Origin: an uncultured Bacillota bacterium
GTDB taxonomy: Bacteria; Bacillota; Clostridia; Christensenellales; UBA1242
Assembly (NCBI GenBank): GCA_949282835.1
Contig: CASDQU010000054.1
Coordinates: 1-26,025 of the forward strand
DNA length: 26,025 bases
Reading direction: 5' to 3'
Numbering within the stretch: the first letter of the stretch is position 1; each line of letters begins with the position of its first letter. Below the pieces are notes generated by a model. That model saw only the letters and a program-made list of their open reading frames with translations. It was not told where the DNA came from and made no database searches. This document shows, one piece after another, positions 14,630 through 22,390 of the stretch. The position numbers and the translations under genes are program-made.

Positions 14630-15264
14630 TAGCAATCTCATCATCTACAAAAAAAGCATTGATTGCAGTTGATATAAAAGGCTTGCGAGGCTATAGAGAA
14701 CTTGATAGCAACTGTAAACATGCAGAAAACATATTAAAGGAGCTTGACGCGCTTTTAGAGGAGTTAGGGCTTTCAATAGCAGACAATGATTGCTATGGTG
14801 TTGTGATAGGGCCGGGCTCTTTCACTGGAATAAGAATAGCATTGGCGCTTGTAAAAGGTTTTGTTATGGCAGGCAAAGAAAAGATTGTATCTATGACAAC
14901 CTTTGATATAATGGCAGAAAGGTATATAAAAAGCGAAAAAGTTAAAAATAACTTTGTTTGTGTAATAAATGCTTTAAGCGGCTTATATTATATTTGTGAA
15001 TATGATAGTAGTGGCTGCAAGCAGGGTGAAGAGAGGTTGATAACTTTAGAGGAACTTGATAAAATGCAGTGTGATAAAGTGTCGCTAAAAGAAGAAAATA
15101 TCTGCGAAAAGCAGGTAGAAATAATGGCTATAGACCTTTTAAATATTGCTTTAAATAAGGCTCAAAAGAAAGAGTATACAAATGAAAATAATCTATCTGC
15201 GTTATATTTGCGCAATAGTCAGGCAGAAGAAAATTTAAACAAAAAGACTTTAAAAAATAGTTAA
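14626..15264 (+). CDS. tsaB: tRNA t6A synthesis protein TsaB
   Basis: A 212-residue ASKHA-fold protein that serves as scaffold for TsaD in t6A synthesis. The signature GPGSFTGIRIA lies at residues 62-72, and VSMTTFDIMA follows. It is a little shorter than usual (about 220-240), and the N-terminus reads MIAISSST in place of the common ILAIDTS, losing the aspartate. TsaB does not itself need nucleotide hydrolysis, so this may be neutral. It overlaps tsaE by 4 bases. Confidence 0.92.
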   Translation: MIAISSSTKKALIAVDIKGLRGYRELDSNCKHAENILKELDALLEELGLSIADNDCYGVVIGPGSFTGIRIALALVKGFVMAGKEKIVSMTTFDIMAERYIKSEKVKNNFVCVINALSGLYYICEYDSSGCKQGEERLITLEELDKMQCDKVSLKEENICEKQVEIMAIDLLNIALNKAQKKEYTNENNLSALYLRNSQAEENLNKKTLKNS

Positions 15265-15282
15265 AAAATTTGTTAAAAATAA

Positions 15283-15311
15283 TAGACATTTATTATATAT
15301 ATTTGTATAAT
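15283..15311 (+). promoter_or_regulatory. Promoter of the zinc-ribbon/acidic protein gene
   Basis: TAGACA (15283-15288) and TATAAT (15306-15311) are separated by 17 bases, 36 bases before ATG 15348. Confidence 0.65.
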
Positions 15312-15347
15312 GTGATAAAGAAAATCATTAACAATAAGGAGATTAAA

Positions 15348-15851
15348 ATGAAAAAACCAGTTTATATAAGATGTCCTAGATGTGAACTTAATTATATTCA
15401 AAAGAAAGATAAATATTGTTCTGTATGCAAGGCAGAAATGGAGGCAAAAAAAGATTATGTTGATGATATTGATCTTGAACTTTGTCCTATTTGCAGAACC
15501 AATTATATTCAACCAGATGAAATCATGTGTGCAAGTTGTTTAAAAGAACATCAAAATGAAGACGGTGAACTTAGTGGCGACTGGGAAGATTATATGATAC
15601 GAGAAGATCAAGATGATGAAATAAGTCTTGACGATGAAACTGGCGATATGGCTTCTGTTAATGATATAACCAAATCAAGTTTGCTTGATGATGAAGATCT
15701 TTCACCAGATATTGACTTTGACGATGACGATGATGATATCAGCTTTGCAGATGAAGAACTTGATGATGACGATGATGACGATGATGATTTTGACGATGAC
15801 GATGATGAGGACGATGATGACGATTTTGATTTTGACGATGATGACGAGTAA
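15348..15851 (+). CDS. Double zinc-ribbon protein with poly-Asp tail
   Basis: A 167-residue protein with three parts. Residues about 6-30 form a zinc ribbon (CPRC, then CSVC). Residues about 45-68 repeat it (CPIC, then CASC), and both copies share the words NYIQ, so they arose by duplication. The last 40 or so residues are almost all Asp with a few Phe and Glu. The start at 15348 has AAGGAG and follows the promoter; upstream in-frame codons lie before the -10 box. The acidic tail recalls the RNA polymerase delta subunit or nucleic-acid-mimic tails, but the zinc ribbons do not match delta. Function unknown. The tail DNA is a run of GAT/GAC codons and may vary in length. Confidence 0.85.
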   Translation: MKKPVYIRCPRCELNYIQKKDKYCSVCKAEMEAKKDYVDDIDLELCPICRTNYIQPDEIMCASCLKEHQNEDGELSGDWEDYMIREDQDDEISLDDETGDMASVNDITKSSLLDDEDLSPDIDFDDDDDDISFADEELDDDDDDDDDFDDDDDEDDDDDFDFDDDDE

Positions 15852-15887
15852 GAGAAAAACTTTTTAGAAAAAAATAAATAAGGAAAT

Positions 15888-15924
15888 AAAAATAAGCAAG
15901 AAGTTATCTTGCTTATTTTTTAAT
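15888..15924. terminator. Bidirectional terminator
   Basis: A perfect 14-bp stem (15888-15901 with 15907-15920) with a five-base loop and T/A-rich flanks separates the convergent zinc-ribbon and surface-protein genes. The surface protein's TAA starts at its edge. Confidence 0.85.
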
Positions 15925-18900
15925 CTTTCTTTTGATTTGTTTTGTCGCCAGCTTTCTTTTCTTCTTTCTTTTTCTGCTTCAAAGCTTCTTTATATGCTCT
16001 TTTTTCAAAAGTAAATTCTTCTTCTTGTTTTGCTATAATAGACCTTTGAATAGAAAGTAGATATTCAGCACTCATACAGTTGTCAATCTTTTCATTGATA
16101 ATATTTATTTTTTCATCAATTCGATTTATTTTTGCATTATATTGTTTGAAAGTTTTTTCCATATTCTTAGAAATCTTCTCTTTGTTTTCAAGACGAGCTT
16201 CTTTGATAAACTCTTTATGTTGTCTTTCAATCTCTTCTTTTTCATCAAGAAGTTGTTGTTTAGCTTTTTTCAAACCTTCAAATTCAATATCTCTTTGTTT
16301 TTGAGCTTCATTGAGTACGGCGTCATGATTGATTGATAATTTTCTGTCATAAGTTTCTTTTTTAATTTTATCAATTTTCTTTATTTTAACTTTGCGCAAT
16401 GCAAAAGCCACAATCGCGAAAATTAAAGCCACAGCCATAATTATTGAAGAAATTAGTAGAAGAGGGTTTACATTATTGCCTTCAGGCTCTTGAGTATCTT
16501 CTGCAGTATCATCATCGCTTGTATCATCATCAGTTTCAGTGGATGAGGTTTGAGCAGGGGTGAATACTTTTTCTTCAAATAGAGGAGATAGTTTGGCATT
16601 GTTATAATCATTTTGAGTAATAGTTGTAAAATCTAAGTGAGTGATGATAGCAGTGCCTAAAGTATCGTTACAATCTGACACAAGAGTGAATTTGATGGTT
16701 GGATTTGTGGTCTCAGTGCAATGCAAATATAATTTATAATTTTGCAATTCTGTTGAGGTTACAATTTGTGCCACCTCTTCAAAACCTTCCACGGTGATAG
16801 TTAATCCATACTTGCAATCATGCTCATCAGTCTTAGAGTTTTGTGCTGATAGATTAAATATAGTAGCAAGGTCAAAAGTGAGCATATAGTAATTGTCGGC
16901 TTCTAGTGTCAAACTATAGGCAGTAGTTAATGACGCGCTACTTGCATACATGGTTTGAATAACTAGTAAATTTGAGTCATCTATTTTTAAAGAAGGGTCA
17001 AAAGTTATATAAGGATTGTCACTTCCGCTCACCAGTCCTGCAATAGCACAATCACTAGAATCAGCTTCAGTTTTAGTATCATCATATATTTGGTCTATAG
17101 TAAGTTTATAGGCTGGTGCTGATGTAACTACATTTGTTACAGGCCCTTTATCTGTGATTGAGAAATAGTAGTCTGACAAATCGCAAGTATATCTAGCGGC
17201 AGTAAAAGCCTCTTCAGTTGATGACTGAACTTGGAAATTATCAAGATAAACAATGCCGCCAACTTTATTTTCTTCTTCACCAAAATAGATTTTAATATTG
17301 ACATCTGAAGAAACAGTTTCTGCAGTTTTAACATAAATTTCCATCTTATTCCATCTATTAAGGCTAGCAATGCCAGATTGAGAGAATATAACTATACCAT
17401 TTGAGTCTACAAGCTCAACAACAATTTCTGAGTTATTTAATCCAGCCACACCATTTTGATTGTAATAATCGAAAGAAATATTGTAATAACTATTGCTTGA
17501 AAGGGTGGTAGAAGAGGAGGTTAGCGATTGATAGCTATTATTTTTGTTTTGCATCATATAAACATTGTTAGGTAGGTCATAATCTAAGGTATTATTTGGA
17601 TTTCCAGGATAAACGCCTGCCCAATCATATTTCCCGCTATACATTGTTTTATAGCTGTCACTATCATAAAGATAGATAACCCCACTTTCATTTAATTTTT
17701 CATCTTCAATTTCACTTGTCCAGTCGCTAGCAATCAAAGGATATTTATTTTCATGAGTAAAATTAGTTTGATTAAAATATGAGTTACTTATACCAGATGG
17801 CGATGAAGAGAAAGATAAAAGTTCAAGACTATTTGAAGCGCTTGAGAAGTCATCATAGTCAGCATATTCGACTTCAATATTATCGATAACAACACATCCT
17901 TGCGCAGCGGTGGTTGCATCTCCAAACCATAGTTCAAGGTTGATAGAACTATCATAAAGAGAGTGACCTTTTACATACATTTCAACAGTTTGATAGTCGT
18001 TAGTAAAAGGGCTGTCTACATTTGAGGTTATACCACTTGTTTGTCCGCTTTGGGTGGCATAGTAGTTATCAGCATCTTCGTCATCGCTTAAGATATTAGG
18101 ATATAGTGTATAGATATTGTCATTTTCTTGAATTTTTAAATAGAAAGAGCCACTATCTATTTGAGATGCCTTCATTTTTAAGGTAACTTTATAAATATTA
18201 TGAGCTTTGATTTCAATATCTCTTGATTGAACGCCCACATATCCATTGCTAGAAGTTGTATAAAGGATAAGAGACTGCTCGTTATCATAAGAAAGGTCAT
18301 TTCCAGTGTAAGAATAACCAGTAAGCGAAGCAAAATCGGAAGGCTGCATTTTAATCTTTGAAATCACAGCATGCCCATTTGAATTGCGGCTAACAATAGA
18401 CCAGTCGTCACCTAGAGTATTTGTATCAGCCTCAATAGGCTCTTCAAAATCCAAGTTATATCCACTTAAATCTACCAAAGCTCTTGATGGAAGAAGGGCA
18501 TTAGTTAAAAAGCAGGTTTGTGCGTTGTAGTCTAAATAGGTATCTTCGCCGTTATAGCCAAAATGATAACAGTTTTGATAAAAGGCATTTTCAGAATATC
18601 TAACACTGCGAATTTCATCAAAGAACACAGCGCCAGAACTTCTTCCGCCATTTGCGCTGCCAAGATATAAATCAATGGTAACTGTTTGGCTTTGGTCGCC
18701 AGTTGCAATAAAGAAATGATAATCTTTCCAGTCTTTAGTTAAGATATTTTCATAACCGATAGGGTCAAGAGTTTTTCCGTCCTTATCTACAAGTCCGCTT
18801 ATATAAATGGAAGCATTGGCGCTATCATCGCCGTTGGTATCAGTTTTGACAGCAACTGTAAAACTATAATATGAATTTGCTTCAAGAGTGATACTTTCAC

Positions 18901-19345
18901 TTCTATATCCTTTTTGTGCGGCAACATTTTGGTCTTGAGAGTAAGTTTTAGAGTTAATCATCAAAATTCTTGTATCACTATTTCCTCTTGCGCCAGGATT
19001 TTTTGAAAGCATATATGTTTCTCTATATTTAGAAAAAGTAGCATTTGAGCCTGTCTCATCGGTAGTAATTCCAGTACCTACATCAACGAACATGCCAGTT
19101 GCTTTAGAAGAAGATTCAATAGCGCTCCAACCTGAAAGGGAATTGCTAGCCGAGGCAAAAGAGCCTTGAGTAAAGGATGAGTTTGTGATAGTTACATTTT
19201 CTTGATAACTCTCCACATAATCAGCAGCATTTACCGCATTAGACATTTGAGTGAGAGATAGCCCACCAAATAGAGTAAATGGAAATAAAAAAGCCACGCA
19301 TAGCTTTAATAGGTTATTTTTAATTTTGCTTTTAGATTTAATCAT
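15920..19345 (-). CDS. Large surface protein: CBM-like modules, membrane span, cytoplasmic coiled coil
   Basis: A 1141-residue protein. Residues 1-40 are a signal peptide ending AVNA. The ectodomain contains about four modules resembling carbohydrate-binding jelly rolls (CBM4/9-like). At least three begin near an Asn-rich NxxF strand (ITNSSF, YNLDF, ISNSYF) and close with a strand such as VFFDEIRSV, VVIDNIEVEY or IVYLDNFQV. A Thr/Asp/Glu linker (TETDDDTSDDDTAEDTQEPEG) precedes one membrane span (PLLLISSIIMAVALIFAIVAF, near residue 970). The last 150 or so residues are highly charged and predicted to form coiled coils inside the cell. It probably binds glycan, but no enzyme domain or LPXTG signal is visible. 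AGGTGG precedes the ATG and it has its own promoter. Confidence 0.85.
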   Translation of the reverse strand: MIKSKSKIKNNLLKLCVAFLFPFTLFGGLSLTQMSNAVNAADYVESYQENVTITNSSFTQGSFASASNSLSGWSAIESSSKATGMFVDVGTGITTDETGSNATFSKYRETYMLSKNPGARGNSDTRILMINSKTYSQDQNVAAQKGYRSESITLEANSYYSFTVAVKTDTNGDDSANASIYISGLVDKDGKTLDPIGYENILTKDWKDYHFFIATGDQSQTVTIDLYLGSANGGRSSGAVFFDEIRSVRYSENAFYQNCYHFGYNGEDTYLDYNAQTCFLTNALLPSRALVDLSGYNLDFEEPIEADTNTLGDDWSIVSRNSNGHAVISKIKMQPSDFASLTGYSYTGNDLSYDNEQSLILYTTSSNGYVGVQSRDIEIKAHNIYKVTLKMKASQIDSGSFYLKIQENDNIYTLYPNILSDDEDADNYYATQSGQTSGITSNVDSPFTNDYQTVEMYVKGHSLYDSSINLELWFGDATTAAQGCVVIDNIEVEYADYDDFSSASNSLELLSFSSSPSGISNSYFNQTNFTHENKYPLIASDWTSEIEDEKLNESGVIYLYDSDSYKTMYSGKYDWAGVYPGNPNNTLDYDLPNNVYMMQNKNNSYQSLTSSSTTLSSNSYYNISFDYYNQNGVAGLNNSEIVVELVDSNGIVIFSQSGIASLNRWNKMEIYVKTAETVSSDVNIKIYFGEEENKVGGIVYLDNFQVQSSTEEAFTAARYTCDLSDYYFSITDKGPVTNVVTSAPAYKLTIDQIYDDTKTEADSSDCAIAGLVSGSDNPYITFDPSLKIDDSNLLVIQTMYASSASLTTAYSLTLEADNYYMLTFDLATIFNLSAQNSKTDEHDCKYGLTITVEGFEEVAQIVTSTELQNYKLYLHCTETTNPTIKFTLVSDCNDTLGTAIITHLDFTTITQNDYNNAKLSPLFEEKVFTPAQTSSTETDDDTSDDDTAEDTQEPEGNNVNPLLLISSIIMAVALIFAIVAFALRKVKIKKIDKIKKETYDRKLSINHDAVLNEAQKQRDIEFEGLKKAKQQLLDEKEEIERQHKEFIKEARLENKEKISKNMEKTFKQYNAKINRIDEKINIINEKIDNCMSAEYLLSIQRSIIAKQEEEFTFEKRAYKEALKQKKKEEKKAGDKTNQKKD

Positions 19346-19381
19346 AATCCACCTTTTAGTAAATCCAAGTATTACTCATGT

Positions 19382-19410
19382 AGTATACAACATTTATCAA
19401 GTTTAATCAA
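19382..19410 (-). promoter_or_regulatory. Promoter of the surface-protein gene
   Basis: On the minus strand TTGATT (19405-19410) and TATACT (19382-19387) are separated by 17 bases. The leader to the ATG at 19345 is about 30 bases with AGGTGG near its end. Confidence 0.6.
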
Positions 19411-19442
19411 ATAATTTTTAGATATTTATTCATAATAATTAT

Positions 19443-19952
19443 ATGTTATTAAATAAAAGCATCATCAAGCAAGATAAGCCAAAATTAAAATGCGCAAAGA
19501 CGACAGGCATTATGAGTGATTTTTCAAAAAATCGCGCTATTTTGCTGCAAAAAAAAGAGGAAAATGTCGAAAATATAAAAAAGAGAGACAAATTTCAAAT
19601 TAAAAATAAAATTTGGCTAATTTTAAGTGGCGCTGTAATAGGAATTTTAAATGGCTTTTTTGGTGGCGGAGGTGGCATGGTTTGCGTGCCAATCTTGCAA
19701 AAAGTTTTAAATCTGGACGCAAAGCACTCACACGCAACGGCTATAGCAGTTATCTTTCCTTTGAGTTTAATTTCAGCTTTTATCTATGTAATAAATGGTT
19801 ATATTGAGTCAATGCCACTCTTGACTATTGGAATAGGAGTGGTGGCTGGCGGAATAATAGGTGCTTTTGTATTAAAATTTTTACCACCAAAAGCTGTTCG
19901 AATAATCTTTGCAATAATTATGTTGGTAGGAGGGATTAAACTTATTCTATGA
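19443..19952 (+). CDS. TauE/SafE half-transporter, N-terminal half
   Basis: A 169-residue protein whose residues about 55-169 form one TauE/SafE repeat of four spans, with the glycine motif NGFFGGGGGMVCVPIL at the first span. Full-length members of this anion-exporter family (sulfite, sulfonate and similar) contain two such repeats in one chain of about 250 residues. Here the second repeat is a separate gene overlapping by 4 bases, so the two products probably pair. The first 55 residues are basic and not part of the family; the ATG used has no ribosome site and ATG 19512 (residue 24) is an alternative. Substrate unknown. Confidence 0.82.
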   Translation: MLLNKSIIKQDKPKLKCAKTTGIMSDFSKNRAILLQKKEENVENIKKRDKFQIKNKIWLILSGAVIGILNGFFGGGGGMVCVPILQKVLNLDAKHSHATAIAVIFPLSLISAFIYVINGYIESMPLLTIGIGVVAGGIIGAFVLKFLPPKAVRIIFAIIMLVGGIKLIL

Positions 19953-20326
19953 ATATTTTTCTTACAATTTTTCTTTATCTTTTATTTGGATTTATTGCGG
20001 GCATTTTTGGAGGGCTTGGCATGGGTGGTGGCACATTGCTCATTCCTCTTTTGACAATTTTTTTAGGACTAGACCAAAAACTTTGTCAAGGCATAAATTT
20101 GGTATCTTTTTTGGTTATGGCATTATTTTCACTTATAATTCATTATAAAAATGGCTATATAGTAATCGACAATATCATTTATATAGTGCTTAGCGGAATA
20201 GTATTTTCACTTGTAGGCTCTATGCTTGCAAGTCATCTTCCAAGCGATATTTTAAGGGTAGCCTTTGGAGTTTTTTTATCTATTTTATCAGTTCTAGAGG
20301 TGATAAAAGTGATAAAAGAAAAATAA
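19949..20326 (+). CDS. TauE/SafE half-transporter, C-terminal half
   Basis: A 125-residue protein of about four spans carrying the repeat motif AGIFGGLGMGGGTLLIPLL (residues about 17-36). It starts at an ATGA overlap with the first half, so translation is coupled. It matches one repeat of the TauE/SafE family. The conserved glycine pattern in both halves argues that this is a functional two-gene transporter and not a broken single gene. Confidence 0.85.
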   Translation: MNIFLTIFLYLLFGFIAGIFGGLGMGGGTLLIPLLTIFLGLDQKLCQGINLVSFLVMALFSLIIHYKNGYIVIDNIIYIVLSGIVFSLVGSMLASHLPSDILRVAFGVFLSILSVLEVIKVIKEK

Positions 20327-20377
20327 ATATAAAAGAGTTTGGGTAATTAAAAAGTAAATTTAAAGTATTAAAATTTA

Positions 20378-20410
20378 GCCTGCTAGACTTTAAATAGGGC
20401 AGGCATTTTT
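20378..20410 (+). terminator. Terminator after the TauE/SafE pair
   Basis: GCCTGC (20378-20383) pairs with GCAGGC (20399-20404), followed by ATTTTTA. It stands 51 bases after the stop codon at 20326. Confidence 0.7.
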
Positions 20411-20483
20411 ATATCTTCTTTTTTATGGCTTTATAAGTTAAATTTATTTTTATTATCAGATAAAAATCAAGAGAATTTCTAAT

Positions 20484-20507
20484 AATTTAAAAGATATCTT
20501 TTAAATT
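20484..20507. promoter_or_regulatory. Perfect 24-base palindrome, possible operator
   Basis: The half-site AATTTAAAAGAT is followed without a gap by its exact reverse complement. It lies 14 bases upstream of the -35 box of the ferredoxin promoter. With no loop it fits a dimeric repressor or activator site better than an RNA hairpin, although T's follow it. Confidence 0.45.
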
Positions 20508-20520
20508 TTTTATTCTTTAG

Positions 20521-20549
20521 TTTACAATCTTTTTAAAATATGTTAAAAT
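20521..20549 (+). promoter_or_regulatory. Ferredoxin promoter
   Basis: TTTACA (20521-20526) and TAAAAT (20544-20549) are separated by 17 bases. The expected start is near 20556, just ahead of the GGAGG at 20560-20564. Confidence 0.65.
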
Positions 20550-20568
20550 AAGGCAAACTGGAGGATAT

Positions 20569-20736
20569 ATGGTAGATAAGACAAAATGTATAGGTTGTGG
20601 CACTTGTGTAGCCATATGCCCAGTGGGCGCACTAAGTTTTGACAAAGACGGCAAAGCAAAAATGGACAAGACAAAATGTATACATTGTGGGGCATGTGAA
20701 GCAAGCTGTCCTGTAAATGCTATAAAATTAGATTAG
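20569..20736 (+). CDS. 2[4Fe-4S] ferredoxin
   Basis: A 55-residue clostridial-type ferredoxin, a soluble low-potential electron carrier. Both cluster motifs are complete: C7, C10, C13 and C17 (CIGCGTCVAICP) and C37, C40, C43 and C47 (CIHCGACEASCP). The two halves are recognisable as a duplication even at DNA level, both containing AAGACAAAATGTATA. GGAGG is 4 bases before the ATG. The Ppx/GppA-like gene follows after 8 bases. Redox partners are not in the window. Confidence 0.95.
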   Translation: MVDKTKCIGCGTCVAICPVGALSFDKDGKAKMDKTKCIHCGACEASCPVNAIKLD

Positions 20737-20744
20737 AGGTTAAT

Positions 20745-22229
20745 ATGGAAAAGGTAGCAATTATAGAACTTAACGAAAGAGGTTTGTCACTTTCAATATA
20801 TAAAGTATCAAATGGTAAAAGTATACTTGCCTTAAATAAAACTCAATACTATGATGTAGGCAAAGAAATTGAGGTGATGGAGCTTATATCACCAAAATTA
20901 AAAAATGAGATTTTAAGTATGCTTAAAATCTATCGAAAACTTATTGAAGAGTATGAGGTTGGCAAGATTTTTGCGGTATCTTCAAATATCATAATTAGAG
21001 CAAGGAATTATAGAGGAATTTTTGATGAAATCTATAATAATACTGGGCTCAGTTTTTCTATTTTATCAGATGAGGAATATATTAAATATCTTTTCAATGC
21101 TGTTGTGAATAGTATTGATAGTGCAAAAGGTGTATTTTTGCATATTGGCTCTAACGCTTGTTATTTAGTTAGGTATAATAGGCGTGCAATTTTGAGTAGT
21201 ACAATCATTCCAATCGGGACATATAATACACAAGAAAAATATATTGATATTGACCAGATGACAAATGCCATAAAAAAAGAGATTGCATCTAAAGTTGCTT
21301 TAGGCAAAATTGAAGAGGAGTGCAAGGTAGTTGCAACGGGAGTTTCTTTCCTTGCAATGGGGAAGATAGCAAAAAAGGTACAGCGCTATTCTTTAGATAT
21401 TGACAATAATTATCTGTTAACCGAGCCAATTATGGAAAAGACTTGCCAGTTTATTAAGAGTGTTGATGTTGACAAAATTAAAAAGATTAAAGGTATAGAT
21501 TACGAAGAGGCAGATAAAATTCTTGTAGGCTTTGCCTTTATTAGAGCTTTCTTTGACATCTTAAACATTAAGGAAATTTCTATTTCAAGCTCTAATTTAA
21601 AGAGCGGTATTTTACAATTCAATGTTTTGAATGCCTCTCAAGAGAGATTTAACGACTTGTTATCAAACTCTCTTGAAAATTATTATGAATTTACCAAAGA
21701 TGAGTTTTCAATTAATCCTTATGTATATAACATGGCAACTATTTTATTTAAGCAATTAAAGGTTATGCACAAATTGCCAAGGTTTTATGTTAAGCCTCTT
21801 AGAATTGCTGCATTTATGTATGATTGTGGTAAGTGTATCAATGCTGAAAATTTTATCAAACATGGGTTTGATAAAATAGTATTCTCTGACATAGTAGGAG
21901 TTTCTCATAGAGAATTATTGATAGCTGGCTTTATTTGCATATGTCAAAATCTTGATGACTTTTCTTTAAATGATTGGATTAAATATAAAGATATTTTGAC
22001 AGAGGAAGATTTAGATGCGGTTAGAAAGCTTGGTATTATAGTTAAACTTGCGGTAGCTTTAAATGCTTCAAGAAAACCAATTATAACAGATATAGTTTGT
22101 GATATACTTGGCGACTCAATTATCATGAAAACGGTTGTTGAAGGTGATGCATCTTATGAGATTTTGGAAGGCATGAAAGTTGCACAAGATTACAAGAAAG
22201 TTTATAAAAAGAGCTTGCAGATAATTTAA
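20745..22229 (+). CDS. Degenerate Ppx/GppA-like protein
   Basis: A 494-residue protein with the two-part layout of exopolyphosphatase/guanosine pentaphosphatase: an actin-like N-terminal half (residues about 1-300) and an HD-like helical C-terminal half. Landmarks can be aligned: AVSSNIIIRARN for the ATSAxRxAxN motif, SDEEYIKYL for GxEEA, and DIVGVSHREL in the C-terminal half. Key residues are missing. The first phosphate loop DIGSNS reads ELNERG, the second (DxGGGS) reads HIGSNACY, and HDxGK reads YDCGK. Catalysis of polyphosphate or pppGpp hydrolysis is therefore doubtful; a binding or regulatory role is possible. GAGGT precedes the ATG. It shares a transcript with the ferredoxin. Confidence 0.8.
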   Translation: MEKVAIIELNERGLSLSIYKVSNGKSILALNKTQYYDVGKEIEVMELISPKLKNEILSMLKIYRKLIEEYEVGKIFAVSSNIIIRARNYRGIFDEIYNNTGLSFSILSDEEYIKYLFNAVVNSIDSAKGVFLHIGSNACYLVRYNRRAILSSTIIPIGTYNTQEKYIDIDQMTNAIKKEIASKVALGKIEEECKVVATGVSFLAMGKIAKKVQRYSLDIDNNYLLTEPIMEKTCQFIKSVDVDKIKKIKGIDYEEADKILVGFAFIRAFFDILNIKEISISSSNLKSGILQFNVLNASQERFNDLLSNSLENYYEFTKDEFSINPYVYNMATILFKQLKVMHKLPRFYVKPLRIAAFMYDCGKCINAENFIKHGFDKIVFSDIVGVSHRELLIAGFICICQNLDDFSLNDWIKYKDILTEEDLDAVRKLGIIVKLAVALNASRKPIITDIVCDILGDSIIMKTVVEGDASYEILEGMKVAQDYKKVYKKSLQII

Positions 22230-22238
22230 TAGTATTTT

Positions 22239-22311
22239 GGGCATCAAAAGCCCTTCGATAAAATTAAGCTCAATTATAGAAGGGACAAAATAATGACATT
22301 GTCCCTTTTAA
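22239..22311 (+). terminator. Terminator with competing stem, possible attenuator
   Basis: AAGGGACA (22280-22287) pairs with TGTCCCTT (22300-22307), followed by T's, as an intrinsic terminator. The base of its 5' arm, GAAGGG (22279-22284), can alternatively pair with CCCTTC (22251-22256), which itself overlaps a GGGC/GCCC hairpin (22239-22242 with 22250-22253). The forms exclude one another. It lies between the Ppx/GppA-like gene and the protease gene. Confidence 0.55.
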
Positions 22312-22390
22312 TATTTAATAAAATTTGCGATGTATTCTTCGTGAAAGAAAGAGCATAAATATATATAGGCAATTTTAAGAAGGAGAATGT

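Noticed and set aside
15685..15867. A Met/Thr-rich frame within the poly-Asp region
   Set aside because: It is the GAT/GAC repeat read in another frame, giving a low-complexity peptide with no independent start signal.
16080..17370. Small frames on both strands within the large surface-protein gene
   Set aside because: The 1141-residue frame is uninterrupted with a signal peptide, modules, membrane span and coiled coil; the small frames are shadows.
20439..20470. Possible second terminator hairpin in the TauE/ferredoxin gap
   Set aside because: The T-rich/A-rich pairing around 20450-20467 is weak and A+T only; the G+C-containing hairpin at 20378 is the better terminator.
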